Shown: positions 32,632 to 44,930 of the stretch, piece by piece
Position numbering within the stretch: position 1 is the first letter of the stretch
Layout of the letters: each line of letters begins with the position of its first letter
DNA from: Melampsora larici-populina 98AG31
Taxonomy: Eukaryota > Basidiomycota > Pucciniomycetes > Pucciniales > Melampsoraceae
Direction: 5' to 3'
DNA length: 64,000 bases
NCBI RefSeq assembly: GCF_000204055.1
Contig: NW_006768829.1
Coordinates: 111,663-175,662 of the forward strand
Made by a program: the position numbers and the translations under genes
Notes under the pieces: generated by a model
Databases searched by the model: none
What the model saw: the letters and a program-made list of their open reading frames with translations, nothing else
What the model was told of the DNA's origin: nothing

Positions 32632-34768
32632 TTATGTTCATGTATTCCATGCCAGAGGTACTCTTTGTTATTCTTGTTTCCTTTTTTCTACTTGTTGGGG
32701 TGAACCCCATTGATTGAATTGTTTTCCCTCACACTGCTCCCCATTCCCATTCTTGAGTTTCTTTCCATTCATCTGAGCACCTGTTATTTTGTACCCTCAA
32801 ACATGGATAGGAGACAACAATCACAAGACATCAATCTCCTGGCTACTCAGTTGGCCAGGAATAATGTTCCCCTTGCCAATTTCAACTTCTGCCTATGCAC
32901 TTCCATTTCTCTGGTTTCAATCTTCCAATGGAAATGAATATTTGGTCTGACCAACCATGGAGTCCAAAAGTGTATTGGTCAACCTCACATCTTTTCTGAC
33001 AATCATTCACCATCCTTTAGGCTCTAGTGAATGATTGTCCCTTGATTTACTTGGACAAGTTGCAAAAACTGCTCCCTGATTTGACAGATTTGAGCATCTC
33101 TTGTGCAACCTTATCACAAGAAGTCTGCAACCACCTAGGGTTATGTCTTTTGGTTACTTGCGCTGTTCATCCAAATCAGTCCCTTAGGCATGGACAGACT
33201 TTATGGTGCAGTTGGCTTGAATCCCACCAGAATATTCAGTTTTTATTGGTACATAGTTGATCTGTTTTTACTTGTTCTTTGATCTGATTGCTAACTTGTT
33301 CTGACTTCCAGATGAAAGTTGTGTTGTGAGCTGTGATGCCACTCAAAAACATAGTTGGGTTAAGCATGGTTCAAAAACCAAATGCCAGGTGTGTCATACA
33401 CCAAGCAATCTCATTGGACATTACTCCCTGCAGTAAGCCAGCAGGGGATGATCACAGGGGTGGTGATAGAAGGTCCTGTCCACAGGATTGACATGGATCT
33501 CTTTCTCAGAAATGACTTGGTAAGAAATTATATCTGTGCTCTCCATCAAGTCATAATTTATTCTGGTGTTTAGATTTATCGTCAATTCTAGCTTCCTGCC
33601 ATGACCACATCTCCAGCTCCCTACTCAATGCTCATATTAGACAATGATCAACTTCACCACAGAGGAAGGATTCTTGAGCTTGTCCAAGAAATTCTGGAAT
33701 TCTTGTCATCCATTTGGCAGCTTATTTACCCAATATTAATCCAATTAAAAACACATTGCATTTTACCAAGTCACAATTGAAAAGGGAAGGCCAGTGGTTA
33801 CTTGAAGATCACAAGTCTAAATATTTGATTTTACTAGCGGCTAGAGTCATGACACATACTTTAATGTAACCTCTAATCTCACATAGTGGCTACACCACCA
33901 GCCGCTATTGGGCCCAATACAATGTGCACTTCAATGATTGGGTGTTAGGTGTTACTGGGTTAATACTTTGAGATTGCTCTTGTAGGTCCATCAAAGCTGA
34001 GATTCAATCTTTAGTTCCTATCAGTTTGGTTGTTGTCTATTGTTCCTTTGATTTGTGATCAATCTTTGTGTATGAAATTCTTACTGTGAGCTTGAGGTTG
34101 TGTTTATCACTTTATGAAATTCATACTTGACTTGTTTCCCATCAAAATTTGATATTTGGTATGGTTTAACTTTTACAGTATCTATTAATCATATTTTATT
34201 TTTGTGAATCTCTTGCAATAACAAACAGTCAGTTGAACTTGGATAATTTTGCCAGAGTTAAGTCATACCAAGAGAACATCTATTATCAAATGATCTTTGT
34301 GAGTAGTAAGAATTCTGGTTAATTTTTGACCAGAGGATGGAGGTGTTGTGAGTGGATGACTTGGAGATTGTAGCTTCCATGGCTTTCTCAGCTCATCTCA
34401 ACATGAAATTGAAACAAAAAAAATAGCAGTGATCGAGCTCAATTGGTTATCAGTGATGTGTTCAATGCTAAAAAAGGCAAATGGGCACATTGGGAGGCTC
34501 ATAATGACCAATTTGGCAAGATAGATATTGGAACAAAAAGTCATCTGTGATCACACCATCTCCAAGACTCCTGTGAACAGTGAGACTGTGTGGTTTGAAG
34601 CCGGTACCTCGTTTGAGCCTCGTTTTGAAGATCCGTGGCGGATTCGAGGCTCGGGAGCTCGGGTTAGACCCGATAGTCGATACCCTATGGAGTGTGACTC
34701 AATTGGGAAATTTGTTGTTCATCCCTTGTTCTTCTACTTCATACTCCATCGAATCAAATCAAGACAAA

Positions 34769-36230
34769 ATGGGATTCGGACAAGTCGTGATTGGTCCACC
34801 TGGATCCGGAAAAACAACATATTGTTGGGGATTACAACAAGTAAGTAAATCCATACCAAAAGAAAATCTTTTACTTTCAGATTTAATCTCTTAACTAATG
34901 CATCGATTATTTTCGTCAAAAAACATTTATCAAGTATTTCAAAGCCATTGGAAGAAAATCAATTATAATTAATTTAGATCCAGCCGTACTAGAAATCCCA
35001 TATGAAACAAGTATAGATATTAGAGAATTAATTAATTTAAAAGAAGTGATGGTTTATAATCGATTAGGACCGAATGGATCGATTTTATTTTGTTTAGAAT
35101 ATCTTGAAAATCATTTAGATTGGTTAATTGAAAAACTTAAGATTAATGATGATCAAGAAATCGATCCTTTTATTGTACTTGATTTACCTGGTCAAATTGA
35201 ACTTTCTACTGATCATCAAAGTCTTAAAAACATTTTACATAAATTAGAAAAATTAGATTGGAGGGTATGTGGATGATTAATTCTTACATTCTTCGTATTC
35301 TTTTTTCTTTAGAAATTGATGAGATCCTTTTGATTTGTTTATTTTTTTTCTTCAACAAGCTAGCTGTTGTCCAATTAACTGATGCTACTCATATTGTGGA
35401 TGCAGCAAAATACGTTTCAATCGTTTTACTTAACTTAAAAGCTATGCTTAATTTAGGACTTCCTCATATCAATGTCTTAAGTAAAATCGATCTTCTTAAA
35501 GGTCTCAATGAAGAGTTTAGTAAGGAAACCCTTTTTCTTACCTCTTCATTTCCTTGTACTTTTTCTTCTCGTTGATAAACTGACATTGTTTTACTTTTGG
35601 TTTTTTTATATAATCTTCGAACTTCGAAAACTTGAATGATTTTTTTTTCTAGAATTAAATTTAGATTTTTATACAGATGTTCAAGACCTTTCATATCTTT
35701 TACCACTTCTAGATCAACAAACTACTCCTAAATTTAGTCAATTGAATCGTGCTATGATTGATTTAATTGAAGATTTCAATTTAGTAGGATTCGAAACTTT
35801 ATACGTAGAAGTATGTCAATTTGCTTTACCTTTTTGAAATCTCAGGCAGTTTAAAAAGACTAAAGATTTTGGTTTTAAATTATTATAAATCATCATGATT
35901 TTATAGGATAAAGCATCAATGACAAAACTAACTTTAGCAATAGACAAAGCACTAGGCTATTATTCTTCAAGCACATCTTCATTTCTAAAAGAAACCGTAC
36001 CAAATCAAACTTCATCAAACGAACCCACAAACCAAGACTCTAATCAATCATTAGGAATCACTCATTTACCAATCGAAAGTTTATCAGAAATTCAAGAAAG
36101 ATGGTTAGATTATCCTGATGAGTATGAATCACATCAACGTCAGAAATGGTCAGAAGAAGGTGATTTAGTATTTAAGAAAGCTACTGAAAAAAGTCAGGCT
36201 GATGCAATTATGAGAAATCAGAATGAATGA
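34769..36230 (+). CDS. GPN2: GPN-loop GTPase 2
   Basis: Five exons (34769-34840, 34935-35264, 35360-35519, 35653-35810, 35907-36230) give 347 residues with consistent phases. The start MGFGQVVIGPPGSGKTTYC carries the P-loop. Exon 2 has NLDPAV, the family's diagnostic Gly-Pro-Asn insertion in RLGPNGS, and the switch motif DLPGQIELST. Exon 3 has LPHINVLSKIDLL, where SKIDL is the guanine-specificity motif. GPN GTPases act in the cytoplasm in assembly and nuclear import of RNA polymerase II, and usually work as GPN1-GPN3 or GPN2-GPN3 pairs. The FCLEYLENHLDWL block and the long C-terminal acidic tail favour GPN2 over GPN1 and GPN3. Human GPN2 is about 310 residues; the extra length here is a Ser/Asn-rich insert in the last exon. 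The gene is convergent with VPS29. Confidence 0.93.
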
Positions 36231-37016
36231 TCAAGATAACTGATATGCTTTCTTGATGGCTAGTTAATGAACTGGTTTTGGATCGATCATTGATAATTTT
36301 GCTTTTAGGTTTTATGTATTTGATTGAATATGGGTTATATATATCACAATTATTATTTTGTATTTAGTGTTTACATTTTATTTATTTTCTCAACATGATG
36401 TTTTTTCATTTGGCTTCAACTTCCTAACTTTTCTACTTGATGATATCCAATTCAAAAATATGTACTTTTACATTCCATTTGGTAAACAAAACTTTTGTGA
36501 ACATCATGAGGTTCAATACCAACTACCACTCTCTAACCTTTCATCTCATTTGTCAATGAAGACTTATTTTCGTTGAAGTGGTGTCAGTGATTGACGAATT
36601 GAGTTGATTTTTTTTTCTTGAAACCCAAGATCCCTAAAATTGAACCTCATCTGATTATTTGACAACAGCCAAATTCTGAATGCGATCATCATTGAATTCA
36701 ATAAATGATATCGCGGTAGACAGGTTTCCGACATTTGCTGTAGGATCGACCAAACCCACAATCACAAAACCTCACAGCAAAGGTTACTTCAAAGTACAAA
36801 TACGCGTTCATTTCAAAGCAGTCACAACATGAATCAAAAGATAGATTAAGCAAAATTCATGTCACTTTGGTGGTGAAGGAAAGAAGAGAGATCTTTGAAT
36901 ATCGAAGAAGGAAGGAGACAAAACAAAGTAAATCAAAGAAGAAAACTATCATGAGTTGATTGTGAATACATTGTCGAATTAAAAGCGCATAGTACGACGC
37001 GTGGCTTCGTATTAAT
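36231..37016. other. convergent intergenic region GPN2-VPS29
   Basis: 786 bases between two convergent stop codons. It is AT-rich, as expected for two 3' ends, and no gene or clear structure was found. Confidence 0.5.
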
Positions 37017-38431
37017 TTATGCATTGGGCATTTCTTTACGATATTCAATCTATTGAGATTTTCACAAGGACAAAGAATTATCATTCAGTAAAGGTTTAGT
37101 TGATGAGATCGGATTGAATCAAAAGAAGATCTAAATACCTTTTCAACTTTGACTTCACCGTCTATTAAACGATAGACATATGTCACCACTACCGATCCTT
37201 GAATATCAAGTAAAGCAAAACTAGGAATCGGACCTGGAGGATAAAGTAAAGCAGTTGACTCTTCTTCTGAAAGTGGTGGTTCTTTATTCAAAGGATTTCC
37301 AGATCCATCGATTTCTTGAGCAGATTCTTTAGATTCCTTGCCGACGGTTTCATCGTTTCGTATTTCATCTGATTTTTGAGGACTACTTGGTTTTTGAGAT
37401 TCATTTGAAGGGGTTTGATTCAAACTTGATGGTTTGGGTGAAGTAGGTGTAGATGTTTCGTTGGGACTCTTTTCATTGGGGATAGATGGATTAAGTTGTG
37501 TTGAATTAGGTACAGGTGATTTGAGTGATGATTGATTTGTATTTGAAGGTCTAAGAGGTGGATTGATGGGCCACATGGGTGTAAAGGCTCCAGTAGCACT
37601 TCCTGGGTTGATGAAAAACTTGGATTCGAATTCGAATGCTTCAAATCTTTTTTTTATCCAAACAGATCATGTAAAAACAAGCAAAGATATCAATTTACTT
37701 TTTAGTTACGGTTTTGTTGAGCCAGACAAATTCATAGAGTATCTCTTACCTATGAGTCGCACCTGTGACTAAGACATCCACATCTAACTTTCTAGCAGCA
37801 GCCGCCAAAGATTCGGTATCACCCAAAGGAACGATTTGATGACCATGTAGAACACCGATTCTGAGTGATCCATGTTGTAGAGTAAGAGAAGGTGGTAGAT
37901 TAGGTGTCTATAATCGGTCCAAAAGAAAATGTAGAAATTTGTTTGATTGGGATTTATAGAAGAAACAAAATTGATGTTGATAAGAAGAGAAGAAGAAAAG
38001 GATATGAAGAATAATATTTTTGTTTGAGCTTTGATTTTTTTTAGAGATATTCAAGAAAGAAAAAAATGTTCTTGAGAAGGAAGTCATTAGTTAAGAATTC
38101 AAGATATATAGGAAAGACTAACCTCATCAAAATCACCTCTTACACCTCTAACATCAGGTGCAATCGAACGTAGATATTCCCAAGTTTCTCTATCACAAAC
38201 ATTACCAGTACAAACTATTTGACCAATCTTACCTGGCACCAATAACTTTTTAAATTTTAAAGGTAAATCATGAGTTCTAAGTGGTATATGAAGATCACCG
38301 ATTGTTAAGAGTAAGACTGTTGATCAGTTTAGAAAACATCATTAGTGATTTGATGGTTTGATGGTTTGATGGTTTGATGGTTTGATGGTTTGATGGTTTG
38401 ATTGATAATGAAGAAATGAATGCTTACCCAT
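37017..38431 (-). CDS. VPS29: retromer subunit VPS29
   Basis: Five exons fit: 38428-38431 (only ATG plus G), 38123-38316, 37750-37907, 37139-37646 and 37017-37049, giving 298 residues. The start reads [20 protein letters not shown], then [18 protein letters not shown] and RGDFDE. Exon 3 has [12 protein letters not shown] and VTGATH, and exon 4 [16 protein letters not shown]. All are signature blocks of the VPS29 phosphoesterase-like fold. The 33-nt last exon supplies [10 protein letters not shown] and a stop, the expected end of the family. VPS29 binds VPS35 in the cargo-selective retromer on endosomes. Metazoan VPS29 has about 182 residues; here a Ser/Pro/Asn-rich loop of about 110 residues interrupts the C-terminal part, as in some fungi. 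Reading through the last intron would replace the conserved tail, so the spliced end is preferred. Confidence 0.94.
38351..38400 (+). repeat. 8-bp tandem repeat in VPS29 intron 1
   Basis: Six copies of tgatggtt in tandem, inside the intron that follows the 4-nt first exon. Confidence 0.95.
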
Positions 38432-39634
38432 GTTTTTTTGAATGAAGTGTGTTGAAGTGTTGAGCAGTTTGAAGTTACTTATCAGCAACACCACTCCCAG
38501 TAATCAGATCGAAATACAACTCTCGATCGGACCGAATCATCGGGGCCGCCGTCCTGCTGTGCTTCAAATTCTGAAAATGGCTTCCACTCCATGAGATGTG
38601 TTCTCTTTCCAATCAACTATTCTCAATTCACAATCTATCTGTGGCTTAACTTGAGTTATTGACGAGTTCTTCAAAAAGTAAATCACCTCACATGGCCTCT
38701 TTGGAAATCCTGCCAGGTGAATCTTTTGAGTACTCCTTGAGAGATCTCGTTTCAGATGACAACTAATACGGTGTGACGCACACCGTGTTGGCCATCTGAA
38801 TCTTAGGACTTCTGGTCAAAAATCCTTCTTTCTCTCTTCTTCAAATAAAGATTCAATCCTTAATCCAGAATCCGCTTTTGTAGCACAAACTCTGGAAACT
38901 TGATGATAAACACTCTTTTAAACAGTGAAAGTATTATTACTTGAAATTGATTTACATCATTATATCAGTGAGCTGGTCAAATGAATCACTCCCAATAGGT
39001 CAGAGGTAACACATCCTCTTTCATGGCAATTCAAGACTCTTGGGGTACAAATGTGCAACACGCTACAAGTTTTACAAAGTTAAAGATTGAATGCACTAAT
39101 CAATTCTTCTTCTTCTTCTTCTTCTTTGAGGAATTTACTTGCCAGAAAAAAAGGTGAAAGGAAAAGAAAAGGTGATCAACCAAATTTCTTGAAGCTTTTG
39201 TGAATTTTTCTTGATTTATGTGTTGTGCATTGATGATCACCTTGGGTCTTACTCAAAAGATAATGCATAGCAAGGTAGCAAATCTGGTTTGGGTATAGCT
39301 TCAGTATATAGCTAGAAAGAACAAACAATAAGATGCTTTAGAACTTATAATTTGTTAGTCTTGACCTTGGCTAACCTATCACCTCCAATAAATCCCCCCC
39401 AAAAAGATTTCTATCAGCTTTGACCAACTCATCTCATCAAATTTAAATAAGAATTCAAAATTCAAAATTCAAATGAGTTGGGATTTCATAAATGATCAAT
39501 AATACAATTCATAAAAGAAATACAACAAATGACTAGACATATATCCATAATAGAGATGAAATGAACCATTGAAGGGGAATTCAGAAACCAATGATCTGTT
39601 AAAACAAATCAAGAAAGTATACTAGACTTGGAGT
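38432..39634. other. intergenic region VPS29-GRDP
   Basis: 1.2 kb holding the VPS29 promoter on the left and the 3' flank of the next gene on the right. It contains a 48-bp foldback at 38752-38799 and a TTC microsatellite at about 39104-39127. No gene was seen. Confidence 0.5.
38752..38799. repeat. 48-bp foldback sequence
   Basis: Outer arms tcagatg/catctga and inner arms acggtgtg/cacaccgt fold on a 3-base loop. The cacaccgtg word recalls the ends of MITE family 2, so it may be a deleted relative. Confidence 0.5.
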
Positions 39635-42421
39635 TCAAACTAATCCCCCTCCACATCCTCCTGCACCACATCCTCCACAAGCAGAAATCTTTTTATTAAA
39701 AGACTCTAGCATTCCACCTCCACATCCTCCTGCACCACATCCTCCACCACTCCCGCATCCTCCGCATCCTCCACAGGCAGAAATCTTCTTATTATAAGAA
39801 TTCAGCATCCCACCTCCGCAGCCTCCACTACCGCAACCTCCACTCCCACATCCTCCACAACCACCACAAGCAGAAATCTTTTGTTGAAATGATTGAATTC
39901 CAGCTCCACAACCACCAGTACCGCAACCACCACACCCACCACCTCCACCACACCCACCACAAGCAGATCCAATCACTTGTTTTAAATTATCAAATACGAA
40001 ACCATTCTATAAAAAAGAAAATAAAAACCTTCAGCCTATTATGTCACTCGAGTAAGAAATATCTGATAGAAAATGATCCTCACAGTTTCAGAAAACCCAA
40101 GACTTTCAGAACGGTTGTGATCATCAATTCGTTTAAAGATCGGTTCCTCAAACTGAAGTTCATGATCAAGTAAAGTGATAATCTCTTTACAAACTTGATC
40201 TTTTTCTTCAAAATGATCTAATGAACAATCACATCCAGAATAACTCACACCAAACATATCCTACAAATCAAATCAAATCATTAAACCTTTGACCATACGT
40301 TCATGATGAAGAGTCAAATGAGAAAAGAAAAAACCCCTTGAAGGGCTTATTGAGAAGTTAGTTGACTTACTTTCCAAGCTTTCGATGTTTTTTCAAATGA
40401 ATCAGAAAGTTGACTTTCTTCAACATCATCATTACTTGACAACCAAAAATCCAAAAAATACGTAAATATGAAAATAAACTGAAATCTAAAAATGTTTGGG
40501 AAAAAAGAGATAGACTAACTGATCTACAAGTCTTCCTACAAGATCAATCGTATCTTGACAATACTTCCATCCACGAACTAACTGATGTGTATGCCAAGCC
40601 AAATCACTACAATTTCAAAACAAACCCAAGATTCAATTCACAATTTGGATGAAAGCTTGAGTAAAGTTAATGATTTGATTCTTACATATCTATAGTTGGA
40701 ACAAAAAAGGTAGAAGAATCGCTACGCATAAGGCTTAAAAACCTATCAAATGATAATCAAATCAGGAAAATCGAGTGACAGATTGAGGAATAAGAAAACT
40801 AACGCTTGGTATCGATCCAAACACCTTTGCAAGACTGGTTGTCCATCACGAGTTTCAATCAAGTTAGTGAACCCTAAATCCACCATCTTACCTACAAAAG
40901 ATGATTGTCGAATCACCTAATCAACAACCAAAGAGATTCATGAATCAGTTGAGCTTCTTTTTCTACTCAAAAAGTAGTAAAGAAAAAGTCGAATGATATT
41001 CTAAAGATGGAAAATGTGAAGGAGTTTACTTACAGCTGAAGCTAGATCAATTGAAAAAGGAGTACCAGAACTATAAGCACTTAATGATCTTCTAAGCCTG
41101 CTCAATTGAAAGAGTCAAGAAAAGAGCCAGCGAATTAGGTTTAAAGAAATTAAACATCTTTTGAGGAATCTATCAATCAAGTATGATTTACCATCTTGCT
41201 TTTGGTGAAGATTTTTTGAGAATAGTTTCGATTGAAGATCCACTTAATGAATCGAGTGAAGTCCCGGATTCAGTGATGATTTTGATCAAGTTTAATTTCA
41301 GTCTAGTTGCATTTTCAAAATCGGTTAGGTTCTGTAAAGTTGTCAATGTTCCACTGAATGCACCATATTCAAGGTCAATGATGAAGGTATCTATTAGGAA
41401 AGGTTTGACAAGTCTTGAGTGCTTACGCAATGGTGTGATGGTCAACGGGTGATTTGATTACTTGACGAAGATCAGAGATGAATCGTTCTCTTCCAAGTAC
41501 TAATCGATCACCTGACCATTCCTGACACTCATCACATTTTATCAAACATGCCTCATCGACCCAACCAGTATGATCGGCACTGGTCCAAGCTATGAAAATA
41601 GTTAGATCAGTGACTCATAAGTTTGTGAGTGAGGTCATAGATAAGTACTGACCTAAGTGAAGATCAGCTTGACAATTAGGACAGCTTATAACTCTTCCTG
41701 AAGAGATGGAAGCATTCAGTCTTGGATCGAATGGTACTTCAGAAATCCAACTTTTTTCTTGAGAAGGATTAAGACTACTGGTGATTACGTCGCCAGTGGA
41801 ATCGAATTGAATATTACTGGCCTTTGATTCATTATCCAGAATTCATGTCATCATCAGTTTGGATCATCAAAAAGCCCAATGAAGTCATAGTATAAATGGG
41901 TAATAATTGAGAATTTTCAAAAAAAAAACTAACCGCTATTTCCAAAGGAAAAGGAATCCGTAAACCAGAATGTAACCTAAGACTATCTTCACAATACCAT
42001 CTAGTAAAACCCAATCCAATTATCACATAAACATTATCATCCAAAATATTCAAATCATTCATAGAAAAAAGTAAAGAAAACTAACCTTTTTTTGGAAAGT
42101 GTGAAGAAAAAACACTAACCTAGGATTTAAACAATAAGAATGCCAAACCATAAGTACATCCAAAGGAGGTAAATCATCCAACCGGATTTCTTTATAACCT
42201 TTATGACCCATAATCTTTAACCATTTTTCAAATCGATCGACTGCCAAATGTAAAAAGATATTAAATTTGTACTCATTATCATTGTTCAAAGTTAAGTTGA
42301 TGGAATTGAATTTGTAGGATGATTGAACTTGATGTTTTAGATTTGAAAATGCTTTTAAAAGTTTTAAGTGATCTTTCAGTTGGGTTTGGGTAGGTAAATT
42401 GAAGGTTTCTTTGGTATTCAT
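39635..42421 (-). CDS. DUF1399/glycine-rich domain protein with Cys-Gly repeat tail
   Basis: About 12 exons fit GT-AG rules, from the ATG at 42421 (42120-42421, 41934-42000, 41653-41821, 41462-41589, 41192-41331, 41034-41097, 40804-40916, then five more down to the TGA at 39635). Two family signatures are clear: [18 protein letters not shown] in exon 1, and DLAWHTHQL later. Both belong to the DUF1399 (GRDP) family, known from plants and fungi and poorly understood biochemically. A CX2C pair (SCPNCQADL) and CDECQEW in exons 3-4 could bind a metal. The last exon ends in four Cys-Gly-rich blocks of the type [14 protein letters not shown], spaced by KKISACGG units. The Cys-Gly tail is typical of GRDP relatives. 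The extreme internal repetition suggests repeat-length change. Function is not assigned. Confidence 0.85.
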
Positions 42422-43147
42422 TGTAGAGATTTGGTGATTGGATTAGGGTTTCAGTTTTGAAACGTTTGATTGAAACAGAAGTTTGAAGAGCTAATGATGA
42501 TGATGATGAGAGATACCAGCGATGAGAATGGATCTGGGGTCACTTATAAAGAACAGAAGCGTTCATTTCATATTCTCATTGTGGTGGTAATACATACTAA
42601 ACTGGTGGTAATATGCACTATGTAATATGTAGGGGCCCGATCACTCCGATCACTCTCTGAAAGGCCACGGGTACTAAAACACAAACAGACAAAACAACAC
42701 ACTCCCACAAATCAATCCCCTCTTGGTACTTTGTTCTTGGCTATTGTGGGGACTGTGTTGATTGAATTCGTTGAAAGTCTTTCTAATGACACTCAACTTT
42801 AATATTCATTACCTGCATGTTCTAAACCCTGGGCCTGAGTGTTTTCCAAAACAGATGATTATAATTCTTCAAGAATTTGAATAAATCATCTTATAAGTTA
42901 TAACGTGAAGTTCAAACTGTTCAGAATTCTTTGAAGGAAAAACTGAGTAAAGTTCAAGTCTAGACGCAAAAACACCAATCAAGTTAGACATAAACTAGAA
43001 TGTCATTGAAGTAATTTTCTATAGATATCTATTGATACCAATTTTTGCACATGATCTTATAAAATCCAACACCACCACCACCAAACCCACCCCTCACAAA
43101 AAAACACACAAGCAAATAGAAAACCGATTTACCAGAAGATCTCAACT
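42422..43147. other. intergenic region upstream of the GRDP gene
   Basis: 726 bases between a start codon on the minus strand and the stop of the next minus-strand gene. A (TGA)n-like run lies at 42493-42508. No gene or repeat family was recognised. Confidence 0.5.
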
Positions 43148-44930
43148 TCAAACAACCCTCTGAACCCGTTCCTTACTAGACATCAACAAAAACTCCACCA
43201 CCCCAACCGCCTGTTTCTTCTTCTCAAGAGCCATAGAGCCATTCTGACTAACCAATTTCCTAGCTCTTCCCACCACTTCATCTCGTTTGATCTGATCACT
43301 CACACCACCACCTGTAAGGCTTTCCATCGAATAATGAGCTTTGATCGCTTCATCTTTCAAAGGAGTGATTCGAATTGGGTTCTCAAATCCTGGTAATCGA
43401 ATCGGAACTGAAGAGTTAAGTAATTCGTTCAGGACGGTTTGATGGGTCGTCATGTTCCTCAAATCAAGTTGAACTTCACTATTTTTTTTAGGTTTCGAGC
43501 CAACAGATTCGATCATCAACTTATCCGAACTTAATTTCACTTCTCCATACGGACATCCAGACGGATTCAAATCTTCTCCAAATTTGCCTTCTGAATTTAA
43601 GATTGAATGAGGTGGAGGTGGTAAACTAGGTTCATCATTCTTATTAAACAAACTTCCTCTTCCTCTTCCTCTTAACATTCCAGGTCCGTTTCCTCTTCCT
43701 CTTCCTCTTCCAATCCCTCCTCCTCCTCCCCCTCTTCCTCCCTGTCTGTTGGCCGACATACCACCACCTCGTACAGCTTGGAATCCGGATCCTTCACGCA
43801 TCGGTGGTCGATAAGTTGGTGGGGGTTGAGCGAATGCCGATGGAGCGGAGGATGGATGTCCTCCTCGATATCCTGGAGTTCCATATGATGAATTCGGTTG
43901 TTGGAAGTAATGATGAGGAGGTGGTGGGTATTGTGATGGATTCCATTGGTTTGGATGAGCTGGTCTTGATCCTGTACTCTGATCAACAGCTGAGTTTGTT
44001 AAGGGGGTTGATTGGTTCGGTTTATTTCCCACAAATCGATCAATCGTATGTAATCCTGATACATCATTCAAATCTAAGCTATAAGCCTGATTAGTTCCTG
44101 GGCCCGATTTTCTCCGAGCTGAAAGAACATTTGAGGAAGATTGGGGAGATCCGATTTCTGGATCGGGTCCTGGAGCTCTAGCTTGAAATCCCGCTGGGTT
44201 CATGGATCTTATCTGTGGATTAGGTGGTCCTCTCCACTGACCTGGGAACGGAGGACGTTGAGGCTGTGATTGATTATACATCATATTCGGATCATGTCTA
44301 TAGTTTTGAGATGGATTGAAGTGACCCTGTTGAGAAACATTGGATGGATTTCTTTGAGGATGGTAAGGTCCTTGAAAGTTTTGAAAAGCTGGATTGGACC
44401 CATGAGATGGTTGGATCGGTCTCGGTGGTGGTTGCCATTGAGCTCCTTGCCTTGGAAAGGGAGCTTGACGGTTTTGATAAGCTTGTGGTGTGACTTGATT
44501 GGGAAAAGGGTATCTCGAATCACGTAAAGTGTTGGGGAAGGGTTGGTTCGGATACCCTCCTCTTTGGTTTTGTTGGTTTGCGAAGGGAGGTGATGATACG
44601 GGATGAGTATGAGGACGATTTGGTGGAGTGAATTTATTGATCGGTTCTCCTACAAGTTAAATGATAGAAATCCAAAGAGTAGTATTAGAATTTGAACCAT
44701 CATTGTAATATCAAAGTTTCTTAGGACTTACGAGAAGATTGATGTCCTGATGATTGAACTGGCTTTTGATTTGAAGTAGGATTTAAGGAAGGTTGATTGA
44801 CAGGTTGATTGATTTGAGGATTAGTTGGTTTTTGTTCATTTGGATGATGTGAAGAATGAAAAGATCTAGAGAATGTTGTTTGAATGAGCTTTGAATGATG
44901 ATGATGGATTCTTGATTGACGAGATAACAT
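43148..44930 (-). CDS. hypothetical RGG/proline-rich protein with mitochondrial-type N-terminus
   Basis: Two exons (44732-44930 and 43148-44649) join in phase to 566 residues. The start MLSRQSRIHHHHSKL, then RSFHSSHH, has the basic and hydroxylated composition and the RSFHSS cleavage-type motif of fungal mitochondrial presequences. Residues about 70-370 are Pro/Gln/Asn-rich. A Gly-Arg region (RQGGRGGGGGGIGRGRGRG) follows, of the kind that binds RNA. The C-terminal 150 residues are more ordered (QLDLRNMTTHQTVLNELL, then IRLPGFENPIRITPL), ending in a basic helix. I do not recognise the family. An RNA-binding role in mitochondrial gene expression is an inference from composition. Its start lies 551 bp from the divergent neighbouring gene. 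Confidence 0.7.

Larger units (their letters stand above)
28300..34768. other. gene-poor 6.5-kb region with foldback elements
   Basis: After the kinase stop there is T-rich sequence with a short minisatellite, then about 6 kb with no supported gene. It contains two foldback families (29997-30130 and 32473-32631; 30238-30348 and 30546-30656), a hairpin at 31110-31143, and a fragment of the gypsy-type LTR end (about 32283-32398). The open frames present are short and do not join by splice signals. Confidence 0.5.

Noticed and set aside
34528..34848. A 106-residue frame overlapping the GPN2 start
   Set aside because: It is out of frame with the recognisable GPN2 P-loop and lacks any family feature.
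37085..37138. Read-through C-terminus for VPS29
   Set aside because: A GTATTT donor at 37138 and an acceptor at 37050 give the conserved IEYRK-type ending; the read-through tail has no similarity to the family.
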